Assembly: GCF_045679555.1 (NCBI RefSeq)
Contig: NC_092092.1
Location: 13,544,190-13,608,189, forward strand
Direction: 5' to 3'
Source: Salvelinus alpinus
Lineage: Eukaryota > Chordata > Actinopteri > Salmoniformes > Salmonidae
DNA: 64,000 nucleotides
Numbering within the stretch: the first letter of the stretch is position 1; the number at the start of each line of letters is the position of its first letter. Of the stretch, positions 12,201 through 20,699 are shown piece after piece. The position numbers and the translations under genes are program-made. The notes under the pieces were generated by a model. The model made no database searches, was not told where the DNA came from, and was given only the letters and a program-made list of their open reading frames with translations.

Positions 12201-15200
12201 ATCCAAGGCAAAAAAACAGATCTCTCTAGTTTAGCAAAGCTCTCCAGTTTAGCAGAGCTCTCCAGGTTAGCAGAGCTCTCCAGGTTAGCAGGGCTCTCCA
12301 GTTTAACAGGGCTCTCCAGTTTAACAGGGCTCTCCAGTTTAACAGAGCTCTCCAGTTTAACAGAGCTCTCCAGTTTAACAGAGCTCTCCAGTTTAGCAGA
12401 GCTCTCCAGGTTAGCAGAGCTCTCCAGGTTAGCAGAGCTCTCCAGTTTAACAGAGCTCTCCAGTTTAACAGAGCTCTCCAGTTTAACAGAGCTCTCCAGT
12501 TTAGCAGATCTCTCTATCTAAAGTGACTGATTTTGATGGAGATTGTGTTTATTATGTTACTTAGATTGATGTAACATAATAAACACAGGTCGACTAGGGG
12601 GTTAAGCAATGCAGAGACCTCTCCATCACCTTAGACCTGGGGGAATAACCACGACAGTGTTGTGACATAGTACTCATACAATATGATATACAACTCTTGT
12701 TTAAGCAATGCAGAGACCTCTCCATCACCTTAGACCTGGGGGGGAAACAACAAGGACAGAACAAAGTCACGTTTCACAGCAATGTGTCATCTCACAACAA
12801 CGATGATACTGTTATTTATTGTTGTGCCTCGTCTCACAAAAGCTTCACAGAACTTGCAAACTTATTTTTATACTGTTCAACATACCTTGTGTCAATTGAA
12901 GATTATCCCTAATACTGACAAAGCTAATGGTGTTTTCTAAAGCAAGAAATAGATCTCTGAACATTTCACCTATTACGTCAGGGCAATGAGATTGAGACTG
13001 TAACCTCATAAAAACTTGGAATTTTAATTGATGATGGCCTCATTTAAATTGCATATTCAACAACTTACACAAAAATTGAAGCTGAAGTTGGGATTTATTT
13101 TAGGAATAAGGCTCGTTTTTCTTTTGAAGCCAGAAGGAGGCTAGTATCAGCTACATGTATGCCTTTACTAGACTATGGGGATATTTTATATATGAATGCT
13201 TCCGCTCAGTGTTTGAGATCAATTGACACCTTTTACCAAGGCGCACTGAGATTTATTTTAAACTGCAAAACCATTGCGCACCACTACACTCTATATACCA
13301 AGGTTGGCTGGCCTTCTCTAGTCACTCGTAGGCTCAGTCACTGGTATACTTTTATTTACAAAGCCATTTTGGGTTTACTACCATTTTATTTGGGCATTTT
13401 TGTGGTGGGTACTCTCTTTGTTCGCAGGACTTTATCCTGCTAACTGTTCCAAATGTCCAAACTAAATTTGGTAAAAGGGCTTTTATGTGCTCTGCCCCAT
13501 CGGCTTGGAACGCTTTACAAAATACTTTTAACCTGGAAGAACATGTCCTGATTGGTGTTTGTAAATCACTGATGAAGGACTTTGATGCTGATTCCCTGAC
13601 CTGTCAATGTTTTTAATGTGCTGTTTTATGATTTTGTTATACACTTGTGAATTCTATGGTTTTTACTAGATTACTTGTAGTTTTTCATGTTATTTGTCTG
13701 TAATTGTGTAATGACTTGGTGCTGCCTATCTTGGCCAGGACGCTCTTGAAAAATAGATTTTAAATCTCAATGAGCCCTTCCTGGTTAAAAAAAATAAATA
13801 AAATGGTACATTGTCATTTTAAAGCAATGCAGTGATTTCTCTATCTAAAAGACCCACATGGAGAAAATAGCACTATAATGTCACTTATGATAAAGCAAAA
13901 CCTTTGAATGCTCTCCTTTTCCTTCAGCATCTCATCCAGGTTGTTCCTGTAACTGGTGTGTTTCGCTTTAGATGAAGAAGCCTGCCAGAGAAAACACCAC
14001 ATCAACGTTATCAACCCATTTAGACTGAGGTAATACTAGTGTAAAACACTGTACCAAACACTGTAGCATTGTTAGAGACGACTTGTAATTTGTAGTACAC
14101 TGTTTAACGGCACTTCAAATTAGTCCTTTGAACTTTTCTAACCTTTTACAATTAGTTACAACTAAACCATATAAATGCATTATAGAAAGTTGCTCCTTAC
14201 AGACTGGTTATAGTGGCTATACTGGACCGCATTTAGGCCTACATCAAAACTGGAAAATGACAATAAGTGAATAAAACATTTTTGACCACGACCCATAGGG
14301 ACACAGCCCGAAGAAAGTTGCATCTTACTGGTTGGCTGTGGTGTGGGAGTCCAACGGGGATGCTGGGTACAGGGATGGTTCCTTTTTCTGGGGTGTCTGG
14401 GGGCCGGGCGGTACGGTCCAGGATCTGATGCAGGGACGGCAGCTGGTCTTCGTCACTGCTGCTGCTGTTCTGGGATAGCGCCAACTCTAGCCCCAGGCTC
14501 AGGTCGAGGCCTAGGCTCAACTCCACATCCAGAGGGTCCTCCTCCAGACTCTTACGGGAATTGTTCTTGTTGCTTCTTTGTTCTCCTTCCTCAAGGAACG
14601 ATAAACTCTTATGGACCTTCTGGTCTCCTTCCTTCCTCTTGTCACCCTCCTTTCCTTGTCCATGTCGGTCCAGGGTTGAGGAGGGACTGGTTTTGAGGTC
14701 TGCCGTCTCCAAGCTAAATGACTTGTCCTTACATGAGGATGAAGACTTTGCAGAGGCTGAGAGGGGGATAGTTTTCAGAATGGAGGACTCTGTCTTGAGG
14801 TAGGCATTCTCATTCATAGGTGACACCAACTCTGCTGAAGCAATACTAGAAGATCTTGTTTTCAGTCCTGAGGTGACATCCTTAGGGGGCTTCCCTGAGG
14901 AAGATACAGTGCTGGTGATGGCTCTGTACAAGCCGCTCTCTAGTTTAGTCAAGTCATTCCTGCTCAACTCCAGCCTTACAAAGGAGGAGTAGATTTTGGG
15001 GTCCAGGAGTAGCTTACAGGGGTCCATTGCAGTGTCCGTACAGGAAGAGATCTTGGGACATGGGATTCGCTGTGAGCGGGATCTTGGGGGGATTTCTCTA
15101 GGGCTTGTTACATAGGGGGACCCCGGTCCCATACTAGCATCACTGACAGTAGCCAACACAACAGACAGAGGAACCTTGTTGTGTACAGAGGGCGACCTGT

Positions 15201-18200
15201 CTCCTCTCTGGGGACTAGGGGAAAAGGTAATCGCTGCTCTAGACAGGCTAGAGGTTATGGGGTCAGGGGTGAAAAGGTCATTCAGGTCATCCGGCAAGGC
15301 AGACGTTCTCCGTGGGCGAGAGACGTGTCGCTTATTTTCCAATGCGTGATGGCGCCGAGAACTAGGGCAGCTCGAGTCCGAGCTCTGAGATTTTGAGTCG
15401 GGTTTGGGGGTTCTCCCGTCGGGGCGAACTGTCGGTTCTCTTCCTCCACTCTCTCGCTCTCTGGTCTCTTTAGCTCTACTGCATTCTCCTCTACTATGGA
15501 TTGTGACTGGCAGGTTGGCTGGGTTGCCAGATTGGCTGTAGCGGTTGCCTGTTTGAGGACATCTACCACTGTAAAAAGATTGAGTGTTGCCAGATTGGTG
15601 ATTCATTCTCCTGTATCCAGCCTGAGGGTTGCCGTTCTCCCTCACACTATTGCAGCATGGCGTCTTTCCATGGCCGGTGCAGCGCTTCCTCGCAGGTTTG
15701 GGTGTGGAGAGTGGATAGGTAGGGACAGTCCTCCTGTCTCTCGCCATCCCTTCCTCTGTCTTCTTAGGGGTGAGACTCTTCTTCAACCTTAGAGTAGGAC
15801 TTGAGCTCAGATTGTTCTTCATGAAGACTTTCTTCAGGTAGGATGGGTTGGGGCTGGTGGACATCTTAGAACTAGGAGTAAGGGGTCAAATTAAATCAAA
15901 TGTATTCATAACAGACCACTTAGCCATCACAAACCAGGCTTTACAGAGATCACAACCAGTAACATTTCTGGCTTTTCAATTGATATTATATTCATTGATT
16001 CTTGTAGAAGGCCTTATGAGCTTAGTTAGCACAATTATCTAAACGATCATAAGTCAAAATATAAGGTTAGCTCACTCCATCGTCCATCTTTCTGTAGTCA
16101 TTTCCAGCTACTACACATCATACAAAGTTAGCCCTAATAGTAATTGCTGAAGGGGACAAATAAAGTTGCATTGAATTAAATGTTTACCCCCTCACCTGGC
16201 TGTTCCATCGGGTGGGTGCCAGGTACTGATAGGGCCTGGGATATAGTCCTCTGGACGAAGTCTCTTATTAGCCATGTCCTCTCCTCTTCCTCCGTTTTTC
16301 TCCTCCAAGTCTGGGTGTCTGAGTCTCTTCAGAGACAGGGATCTGGTGCCTCCTGGTGGGAAACATCATAATCAACATTCACAGTAAATAGAATATTTCA
16401 TATAAAGTTCAACAAGTAATATACTAGAGAACGAGTATGTGGGTTTTTACAAGGCCCCTCAACAGATGACAAAATATTACATGAATTGTGAAGTCAATTG
16501 TGATAACCCCTTTTTCAAGCCCTTTAGCACACATAACAGAGAGGCCCACTAGATAACTAGATAAAAGTGCACTTCATGCAAAGTTAGCCTGAATTTGCAT
16601 AGTATACTACTCCAAACAAATCATTAGTCAAATGGCAGAAGGGGCATCAGAAACTTCTATACATGTCTGCATCAGTATTGTTACTGTACAAAAAGAACAA
16701 CATTGAAACTTCTCATTTGGAGATGGTTAACCTATTGATGTGCTCATAGACTCATTTTACAAGGGTTCAGGATTCTAAAATAGATCTATGATGGGCTTGT
16801 TATTTACATAAGAGTTAGTAGGTCTAATTTGTACCTGGAGTGAACCGCTTGTTAGAGGGAGTGGTTCCTCTGTGGTCCAGGGAACCACGACTCTGTGGAA
16901 AGACCGGAAACAGAAGAGAACCAAATATCAACATCATTGAATTGTCATTATTGACGTGCCTGTGTGCAATGAGAGTGAGACAGTTTAGATTCTATGTGTT
17001 CGTATCTGCTGAGGACACAGACTTTCAGGATCAATGAAGTACAATACATGGTCAAAGGTATGTGGAGACCTGCTCGTCGAACATCTCATTCCAAAATCAT
17101 CTGCATTAATATGGAGTTGGTCCCCTTTGCTGCTATAACAGCGTCCACTCTTCTGGGAAGGCTTTCCACTGGATGTTGGAACATTGTTGCAGGGACTTGC
17201 TTCCATTCAGCCACAAGAGCATTAGTGAGGTCGGGCACTGATATTGGGTGATTAAGCCTGGCTCGTAGTCGGCGTTCCAATTCATCTCAAAGGTGTTCAA
17301 TGGGGTTTAGGTCAGGGCTCTGTGCAGGCCAGTCAAGTTATTCCACACCAATCTCGACAAACCATTTCTGTATGGACCTCGCTTTGTGCACGGGGGCATT
17401 GTCATGCTGACACAGGAAAGGGCCTTCCCCTAACTGTTACCACAAAGTTGGAAGCACAGAATCATCTAGAATGTCATTGTACGCTGTAGCGTTAAGAAAC
17501 CCATTTCATGAAGCTCCTGAAGAACAGTTCTTGTACTGACATTACTTCCAGAGGCAGAACTCGGGAGTGAGTGTTGCAACCAGTGCCCGACCTCACTAAT
17601 GCCCTTGTGGCTGAATGGAAGCAAGTCCCAGCAGCAATGTTCCAACATCTAGTGGAAAGCCTTCCCAGAAGAGTGGAGGCTGTTATAGCTGCAAAGGGGG
17701 GACCAACTCAATATTAACGCACATGATTTTGGAATGAGATGTTCAACGAGCAGGTGTCCACATACATTTGGTCATGTAGTGTACCTGCTGTGGATTGACA
17801 GGGATGCACGTGGTGGGTGACAGTGGACCACCAAGAATCATCGTACTCTCCTTCCCGTCTCCTCCTACTTTGTACTGGCGGATAGACTGGAGAGACTGCG
17901 AGAGCTTCTGGGAGAAGTGGTGCCTGCGCTCTGGCGGGCTACTCCCCGGGCTCTGGAGGTCCACGTAAGGGGAAGGTAGCGGCTGGCTGCTCTGCCCCGG
18001 TCTGGAGGTAACGGTTGGGGGCACAGAGAGCCTGCGGAGCTGGGCAACAGGGAACGGCGGTCTAGAGCTCCCAACATCACTGGATCCAACCTATAAGTGT
18101 GTTGGATAGACATGAGGTAAAGCTGCCGTGAGATTGTTATGCCAATGGAAAGTAGATAGATACAGCAAATTAAGTATGTAGGGATCAGGATAGGGGTCAA

Positions 18201-18862
18201 CTCCATGTCAATTCAGAAAGTAAACCGAATTCCAATTTTCCCCACTGAAAAGCATTGAAGAGAGTTGGAATGGGAATTACAGTATACTTCCTGAATTGAC
18301 CGGAATTGACCCCAACGCTAATAGGGATGTGATCAGAGAAAAGAGAACAAACTCAAAAGAAACTCTACCTTGAGTTTCTTGTTCATGTCTTCCCTCAGCA
18401 CCGCTCCATAGTCCCTCCTTCTGCTGGGGGCACTGACTCTGCATGGGGGAAGGGAGGAGGGCGACAGTGGGTTGTCCTTTCCCATACCACCCCTAGTGTT
18501 AAAGGTCTTGCCCCTATAGGGGTTAGGGGTCACAGGGTTGTGGGAATGCTGGATTTCCCTGATTAGGGTGTTTGTAAAGTTGGCCGGGCCATCCTTTGCT
18601 TCACCCCCACCTCCAACCCCGGAGGCTCGGTGGTGTACCCCTGGCAGGTGGGGAGGGTGAGGAGGCAGGCCAGGAGCGGGCTTCGCCCTGAGTTCGACCA
18701 GTTCGGGGCTGGTCAAGGGTAGCACCCGTTTGGGCAGGGGGTAAGTGTTGGGGTTGGACAGGTGTCCGGGGGGCTGAGAGGGTTTCATCTCGGTCTCCTG
18801 GAGGGAGGAGAGGGCCGGTGAGGGTTTAGGACGAGGAGACACCAGAGGGATGACGTCTTTGA
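1051..18862 (-). CDS. slf2: slf2-like gene (SMC5-SMC6 complex localization factor 2), visible 12 exons, partial at both ends
   Basis: Vertebrate SLF2 (FAM178A) partners SLF1 and recruits the SMC5-SMC6 complex to DNA damage in the nucleus. Twelve minus-strand exons join with matching phases (18862-18369, 18090-17785, 16892-16835, 16352-16196, 15871-14329, 13981-13902, 11535-11425, 9535-9368, 9075-8973, 8683-8454, 8371-8107, 1374-1051), giving about 1,280 codons. The N-terminal two thirds are Ser/Pro/Lys-rich and look disordered. The C-terminal third matches the conserved SLF2/FAM178 domain: [48 protein letters not shown] and [14 protein letters not shown] correspond closely to human SLF2 as I remember it. 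The 5' exon (phase 1 into 18862) was not found, and the terminal exons must lie beyond position 1. FAM178B is the paralogue; the long N-terminus and C-terminal similarity favour SLF2. Introns are heavily invaded by transposons. Confidence 0.85.
1572..2627. mobile_element. MITE with terminal repeats CTAGGTTTCCATCCAA / TTGGATGGAAGCCTGG
   Basis: The short terminal inverted repeats are visible at 1574-1590 and about 2610-2626. There is no transposase. A tRNA-type SINE (about 1773-2040) is inserted in it. The class is unclear. Confidence 0.55.
1773..2040 (+). mobile_element. tRNA-derived SINE
   Basis: It begins GGGCCTCCCGAGTGGCGCAG, with an A-box-like GTGGCGCAGCTGTCTAAGG, a body typical of salmonid tRNA SINEs and a T/A-rich tail after 2010. 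Other copies sit at 57466-57662 and 61295-61714 in the opposite orientation. Confidence 0.65.
2725..3455. repeat. hairpin minisatellite, about 12 copies of a 60-64 bp unit
   Basis: Each unit contains TAACCTCTC, CTGTTCTTGTAATGGT and GAGAGGTTA in this order, so every unit can fold into a 9-bp stem with a 16-nt loop. Unit-to-unit variation is small (gtg/atg, GGTTAG/AGTTAG, length of the G run). Confidence 0.85.
3896..4764. other. no gene recognised; repeat-like intronic sequence
   Basis: AT-rich intron of slf2. A G+C-richer block around 4425-4640 looks like part of another dispersed repeat. No open reading frame of note. Confidence 0.4.
4765..7722 (-). mobile_element. hAT-superfamily (ZBED-type) transposon with 8-bp target duplication
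   Basis: The direct repeat GTCATGAG flanks the element at 4757-4764 and 7723-7730, and the ends start TAGTGGTG(C/T)AAC in inverted orientation. On the minus strand the transposase remains read: a BED-finger region near 7400-7230 ([23 protein letters not shown]), a middle part near 6200-5900 ([28 protein letters not shown]) and the C-terminal dimerisation block near 5180-5075 ([20 protein letters not shown]). Stops and frameshifts make it a fossil. A second element interrupts it at 6318-7226. Confidence 0.85.
6318..7226. mobile_element. nested non-autonomous hAT-type element
   Basis: The inverted ends are TAGAGGTCGACCGATTA and its near complement ending GTCGACCTCTA. Flanking 8-mers GCCTAGAC (6310-6317) and GCCTACAC (7227-7234) look like an 8-bp target duplication with one mismatch. 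It splits the BED-finger region from the rest of the host hAT transposase. No transposase of its own was recognised. Confidence 0.75.
8107..8371 (-). CDS. slf2: slf2-like exon K
   Basis: It reads [20 protein letters not shown], then [20 protein letters not shown], and ends SIRDLDIM at ATG/GTCAGT. It corresponds to human TNILNVVKFLGLCTS and LINLMKNIRDW. The following intron to exon L is about 6.7 kb and mostly transposon. Confidence 0.88.
8454..8683 (-). CDS. slf2: slf2-like exon J
   Basis: It starts [20 protein letters not shown] straight after CTGTAG and ends [15 protein letters not shown] plus AT at a consensus GTAAGT donor. The blocks MMSVH, NMG and LFPLENLQP are near-identical to human SLF2. 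This is the strongest single piece of evidence for the gene. Confidence 0.9.
8973..9075 (-). CDS. slf2: slf2-like exon I (103 nt)
   Basis: It reads [20 protein letters not shown] through [10 protein letters not shown], donor CAG/GTACTA. Its acceptor pyrimidine tract merges into the adjacent (CT/GA)n microsatellite at about 9090-9270. It corresponds to human [20 protein letters not shown]. Confidence 0.85.
9090..9290. repeat. (GA)n / (CT)n microsatellite with GAAAACGAGA interruptions
   Basis: A nearly pure GA tract at 9175-9250, with a higher-order AAAACGAGAG periodicity before it. It sits just upstream (minus strand) of the slf2 exon I acceptor. Confidence 0.95.
9368..9535 (-). CDS. slf2: slf2-like exon H (start of conserved domain)
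   Basis: It reads [20 protein letters not shown], then [20 protein letters not shown], and ends CTG/GTAAGA. The HPGE-x-x-F and FxQ-x-TLxLR pattern is a diagnostic match to the SLF2 C-terminal domain. Confidence 0.88.
9655..9845. repeat. tRNA-type SINE fragment
   Basis: It ends with GGGATTCAAACCAGCGACCT and TAGGCTACCTGC, the reversed B-box region shared with the SINE at 42355-42555. Confidence 0.5.
9873..11384 (+). mobile_element. Tc1-like transposon, degenerate
   Basis: TA-flanked, with CAGTACCAGTC at the left end and GACTGGTACTG at the right. The transposase is on the plus strand from about 10261 ([13 protein letters not shown]), with RKGRPRVTS and a DDE end [13 protein letters not shown] near 11025. 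It has many stops and frameshifts. It sits in the slf2 intron between exons G and H. Confidence 0.9.
11425..11535 (-). CDS. slf2: slf2-like exon G
   Basis: It reads [20 protein letters not shown], then an acidic run (EEEEEE), and ends AISLQQ with donor AAAA/GTAACT. Phase 2 at both ends. A predicted charged helix. Degenerate copies of its 5' end and acceptor lie further upstream in the intron (about 12600-12740). Confidence 0.8.
12192..12521. repeat. 18-bp minisatellite (about 16.5 units)
   Basis: The unit is close to GAGCTCTCCAGTTTAACA, carrying a SacI-type GAGCTC in most copies. Unit variants (gtttaac, ggttagc, gtttagc) occur in blocks. One frame is open and would encode a hexapeptide repeat LSSLTE, but it lies on the strand opposite slf2, inside an intron. 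Confidence 0.9.
12544..12587. repeat. perfect 17-bp inverted repeat, 10-nt loop
   Basis: The arms TGTGTTTATTATGTTAC and GTAACATAATAAACACA are exact complements around TTAGATTGAT. It lies directly after the 18-bp minisatellite. Confidence 0.95.
12600..12760 (-). pseudogene. two degenerate copies of slf2 exon G 5' end with acceptor
   Basis: On the minus strand, CCCCCAG/GTCTAAGGTGATGGAG occurs near 12640-12612 and again near 12740-12712, matching the true exon G start (CCCCAG/GTCTAAGGAGATGGAA). Flanking intron sequence (CGTGGTTATTC, ACAAGAG) is shared too. Copy 1 runs into a stop after about 12 codons. Confidence 0.6.
12780..13805 (+). mobile_element. LINE (L2/CR1-like) 3' fragment
   Basis: It holds a remnant of the reverse transcriptase active-site region ([13 protein letters not shown] near 12790) and the conserved end [32 protein letters not shown] and [11 protein letters not shown]. 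It ends in an AAATAAATAAA tail near 13790. Several stops make it inactive. Confidence 0.8.
13902..13981 (-). CDS. slf2: slf2-like exon F (80 nt)
   Basis: It reads [18 protein letters not shown] through LKEKESIQ and ends AAAG/GTTTTG. The donor is weak beyond GT. The segment aligns with the human SLF2 stretch around NTLERLVKEMEDTQR, the start of the coiled, conserved half. Confidence 0.78.
14329..15871 (-). CDS. slf2: slf2-like exon E (large 1.5 kb exon)
   Basis: The long open frame in this region is one internal exon, not a separate gene. It enters in phase 2 (AGT codon completed by the first base) after TCCTAG and leaves in phase 0 at CCA/GTAAGA. The product is a Ser/Thr/Pro/Lys-rich low-complexity segment of about 514 residues, with an acidic [22 protein letters not shown] stretch near its end. 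This matches the disordered central part of SLF2. Confidence 0.82.
16196..16352 (-). CDS. slf2: slf2-like exon D
   Basis: It reads [20 protein letters not shown] through [13 protein letters not shown] and ends AG/GTGAGG in phase 2. Basic and acidic residues alternate. It carries the KRLR-type basic patch, which could act in nuclear import (inference). Confidence 0.78.
16835..16892 (-). CDS. slf2: slf2-like exon C (58 nt)
   Basis: A short exon too small to stand out as an ORF. It reads [19 protein letters not shown] plus one base, between TTCCACAG and CCAG/GTACAA. Phase 0 in and phase 1 out fit exons B and D exactly. Confidence 0.75.
17042..17781. mobile_element. Tc1-like element, internally deleted and rearranged
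   Basis: The ends ACATGGTCAAAGGTATGTGG and its complement near 17752-17775 are flanked by TA (17040-17041 and 17782-17783). Remnants of a transposase gene appear in both orientations. It abuts slf2 exon B so that the right-hand TA forms +2/+3 of the splice donor. Confidence 0.85.
17785..18090 (-). CDS. slf2: slf2-like exon B
   Basis: Phase 0 at both ends. It starts [20 protein letters not shown] after a TATAG acceptor and ends IPVNPQQ at donor CAG/GTACAC. The donor bases after +3 belong to a Tc1-like insertion (17042-17781), so the 5' splice site is partly transposon-derived. Confidence 0.75.
18195..18315. repeat. short inverted-repeat MITE
   Basis: GGGGTCAACTCCATGTCAATTC on the left is mirrored by GAATTGACCGGAATTGACCC on the right. 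It lies between slf2 exons A and B. Confidence 0.55.
18369..18862 (-). CDS. slf2: slf2-like exon A (most 5' exon recognised)
   Basis: The acceptor follows TTTGCAG and the donor is AAG/GTAGAG. It enters with two bases completing a codon and leaves in phase 0. It encodes a Pro-rich, probably disordered segment starting [15 protein letters not shown] and ending DMNKKLK. One or more upstream exons supplying the initiator Met are required but were not identified. Confidence 0.75.
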
Positions 18863-19194
18863 CTGCAAACACAGGTGGAAAAGGGATACAGGTGTGAGCA
18901 CACAGACCAACAGAGATATAATCCAGCACCATATGGAGGAACCATCACCTCCCATTTCACAGCAAGCTTGCACAAAGGGAAAATGCACACTGTATTAATG
19001 CAGGTTAACAGCCCCAAAGCATTATTAGAGTTGCCACAATACCAGGATGGCGATACTACGATAGTAGATTTTCCACGGCAAAAAAGAAAACACGAATTAG
19101 ACTGAACTCTATAGCCCTATATAAAACCTACTTTAATGTTAAATTGTGGGTGCTACAGCTTGCAGAATAAACAAATGTGACTCTAGATTGTCAG

Positions 19195-20699
19195 CTTGAT
19201 GGTGAGAGATTTTGGCTTGCCTACGGTCTGCGGACTGACCAAGGTCCACTGTCTTCCAGAAGGCTGTGTCCATGATATCGCTGCTTCACACGGTTATGGC
19301 CAACTACTCCAATTTTGACACCATCGTCACTCACGTAGGTTTTAACAACCTTAGTTTTCGGCGATCTGAGGAAGGACTACAATTTTTTTTTAAAGCCCTC
19401 GCTTGCACAGGGAAGAGAATAATTATCTCTGGCCCCCTCCCGTGCTTCAGAAGGCCTTCTGGACGTTTCAGTCGACTCTTTGCCCTAAACGAGTACCTGA
19501 AGAAACTTTGCAACGACAGGATTGTCTCTTTTTGTGACAACTCTGATTTGCTGTGGGAACAAGCAAGCCTTTTTAAAGGAGACGGGATTCACCCGAACTG
19601 CAGGGGTTCCAGGATTATCTCCAGCAACATGGCAAACTGTTTTACAGACTGACGGGGTCTGGCAGTGCTCCAGTTCTCCCTGTCAGAATAAGCAACAGAG
19701 GACTTAGAAAGCATATCAACTCCTGTAGAAAGGGCACTATGGTTATTGTGAGTAACCTCATTTATGTTCCTTTAACTCCACCTTCTGTCATCTACCATTC
19801 TGATAGATTGGAGACTGTCAAAAAACGTGGTTGTAACGTTAATAGGTTTGGTTACCTCTAGGCAGATGCCCCAGGGGCAGTGGCTCACACTCATTGAAAG
19901 TCACTTTTAAATGTTAGAACAATCACTAGTAAAACCTCATTACTGACTGCAAAGTTGATTGCATGTTTCTCACTGAAACATGGCCGTCTTCAGACTGTAG
20001 TGCTGCTCTTATTGAAGCCCCCCCCCCGGGCTAAAGCTTTTCATACTCTATCAGAAAATGGAAAAAGGGTGGGGGGACATACACTATTTCTACTAATGCT
20101 CTCAGCTGTAAGGACATTTCATTTGGATACTTTGGGTCTTTTCAGCATCATGCTATACTGTTTAAATGTCATTGTGTTGGGAGATGTTATATTCATGTTG
20201 ACAAAGAGAATTTATGAATCTTTTGAGCTCTATGGACTTTATCCACCATGTTACTGGGCCCACCCATAAGCACAGCCATTCTCTGGACCTGGTTATTACC
20301 AAGAGGCTTTCTACTGACATATCCTCTATTGTTGATGTTGCTTTATCTGATCACCACTGTGTGTTCATTACTACCTTGTTGCCCATAGCACATGGTAATA
20401 CTGAACACATTATTAAACACTATCCTACCTTTGAAGTTGCTACAGATTTTATTGAGTGTATGAACAATAAATACTCCATCACCTATTCTGCCTTCCTCTT
20501 GTGATTCAGTTGATAACTTTAATAACAAATGAAGGGTAACCATTGATGCCACAGCTCCAGTAAAGTTGACAAAGGCCACATCCAAATGGAGACTGAGGAA
20601 ATGAATAAATTAAGGAGAAATTGCAGAAAGGCAGAGCGGAAGTGGAGAAAGTCAAAGTTGCAGGTCCATTAAGATACTCCGAGAGCAACTTGGCATATA
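19195..20699 (+). mobile_element. LINE (L2/CR1-like) 5' part: esterase-like ORF1 and endonuclease fragments
   Basis: Around 19266-19650 the frame encodes a block that resembles the SGNH/GDSL-type esterase ORF1 of fish L2/CR1 LINEs, including IIISGPLP and the end GDGIHPN (family assignment by memory). From about 19730 to 20510 follow pieces of the endonuclease, e.g. HSLDLVITKRLS and LSDHHCVFI. Frameshifts are common. It is interrupted at 20700 by a Tc1-like element. Confidence 0.65.

Noticed and set aside
12192-12521. Hexapeptide-repeat protein
   Set aside because: An open frame is expected when an 18-bp unit without stops is repeated; there is no start context, no homologue and it lies antisense in an intron.
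14239-15864. 541-codon open frame as a stand-alone gene
   Set aside because: It is the large internal exon E of the slf2-like gene; splice sites and phases at both ends fit neighbouring exons, and the last codons after 14329 are intron.
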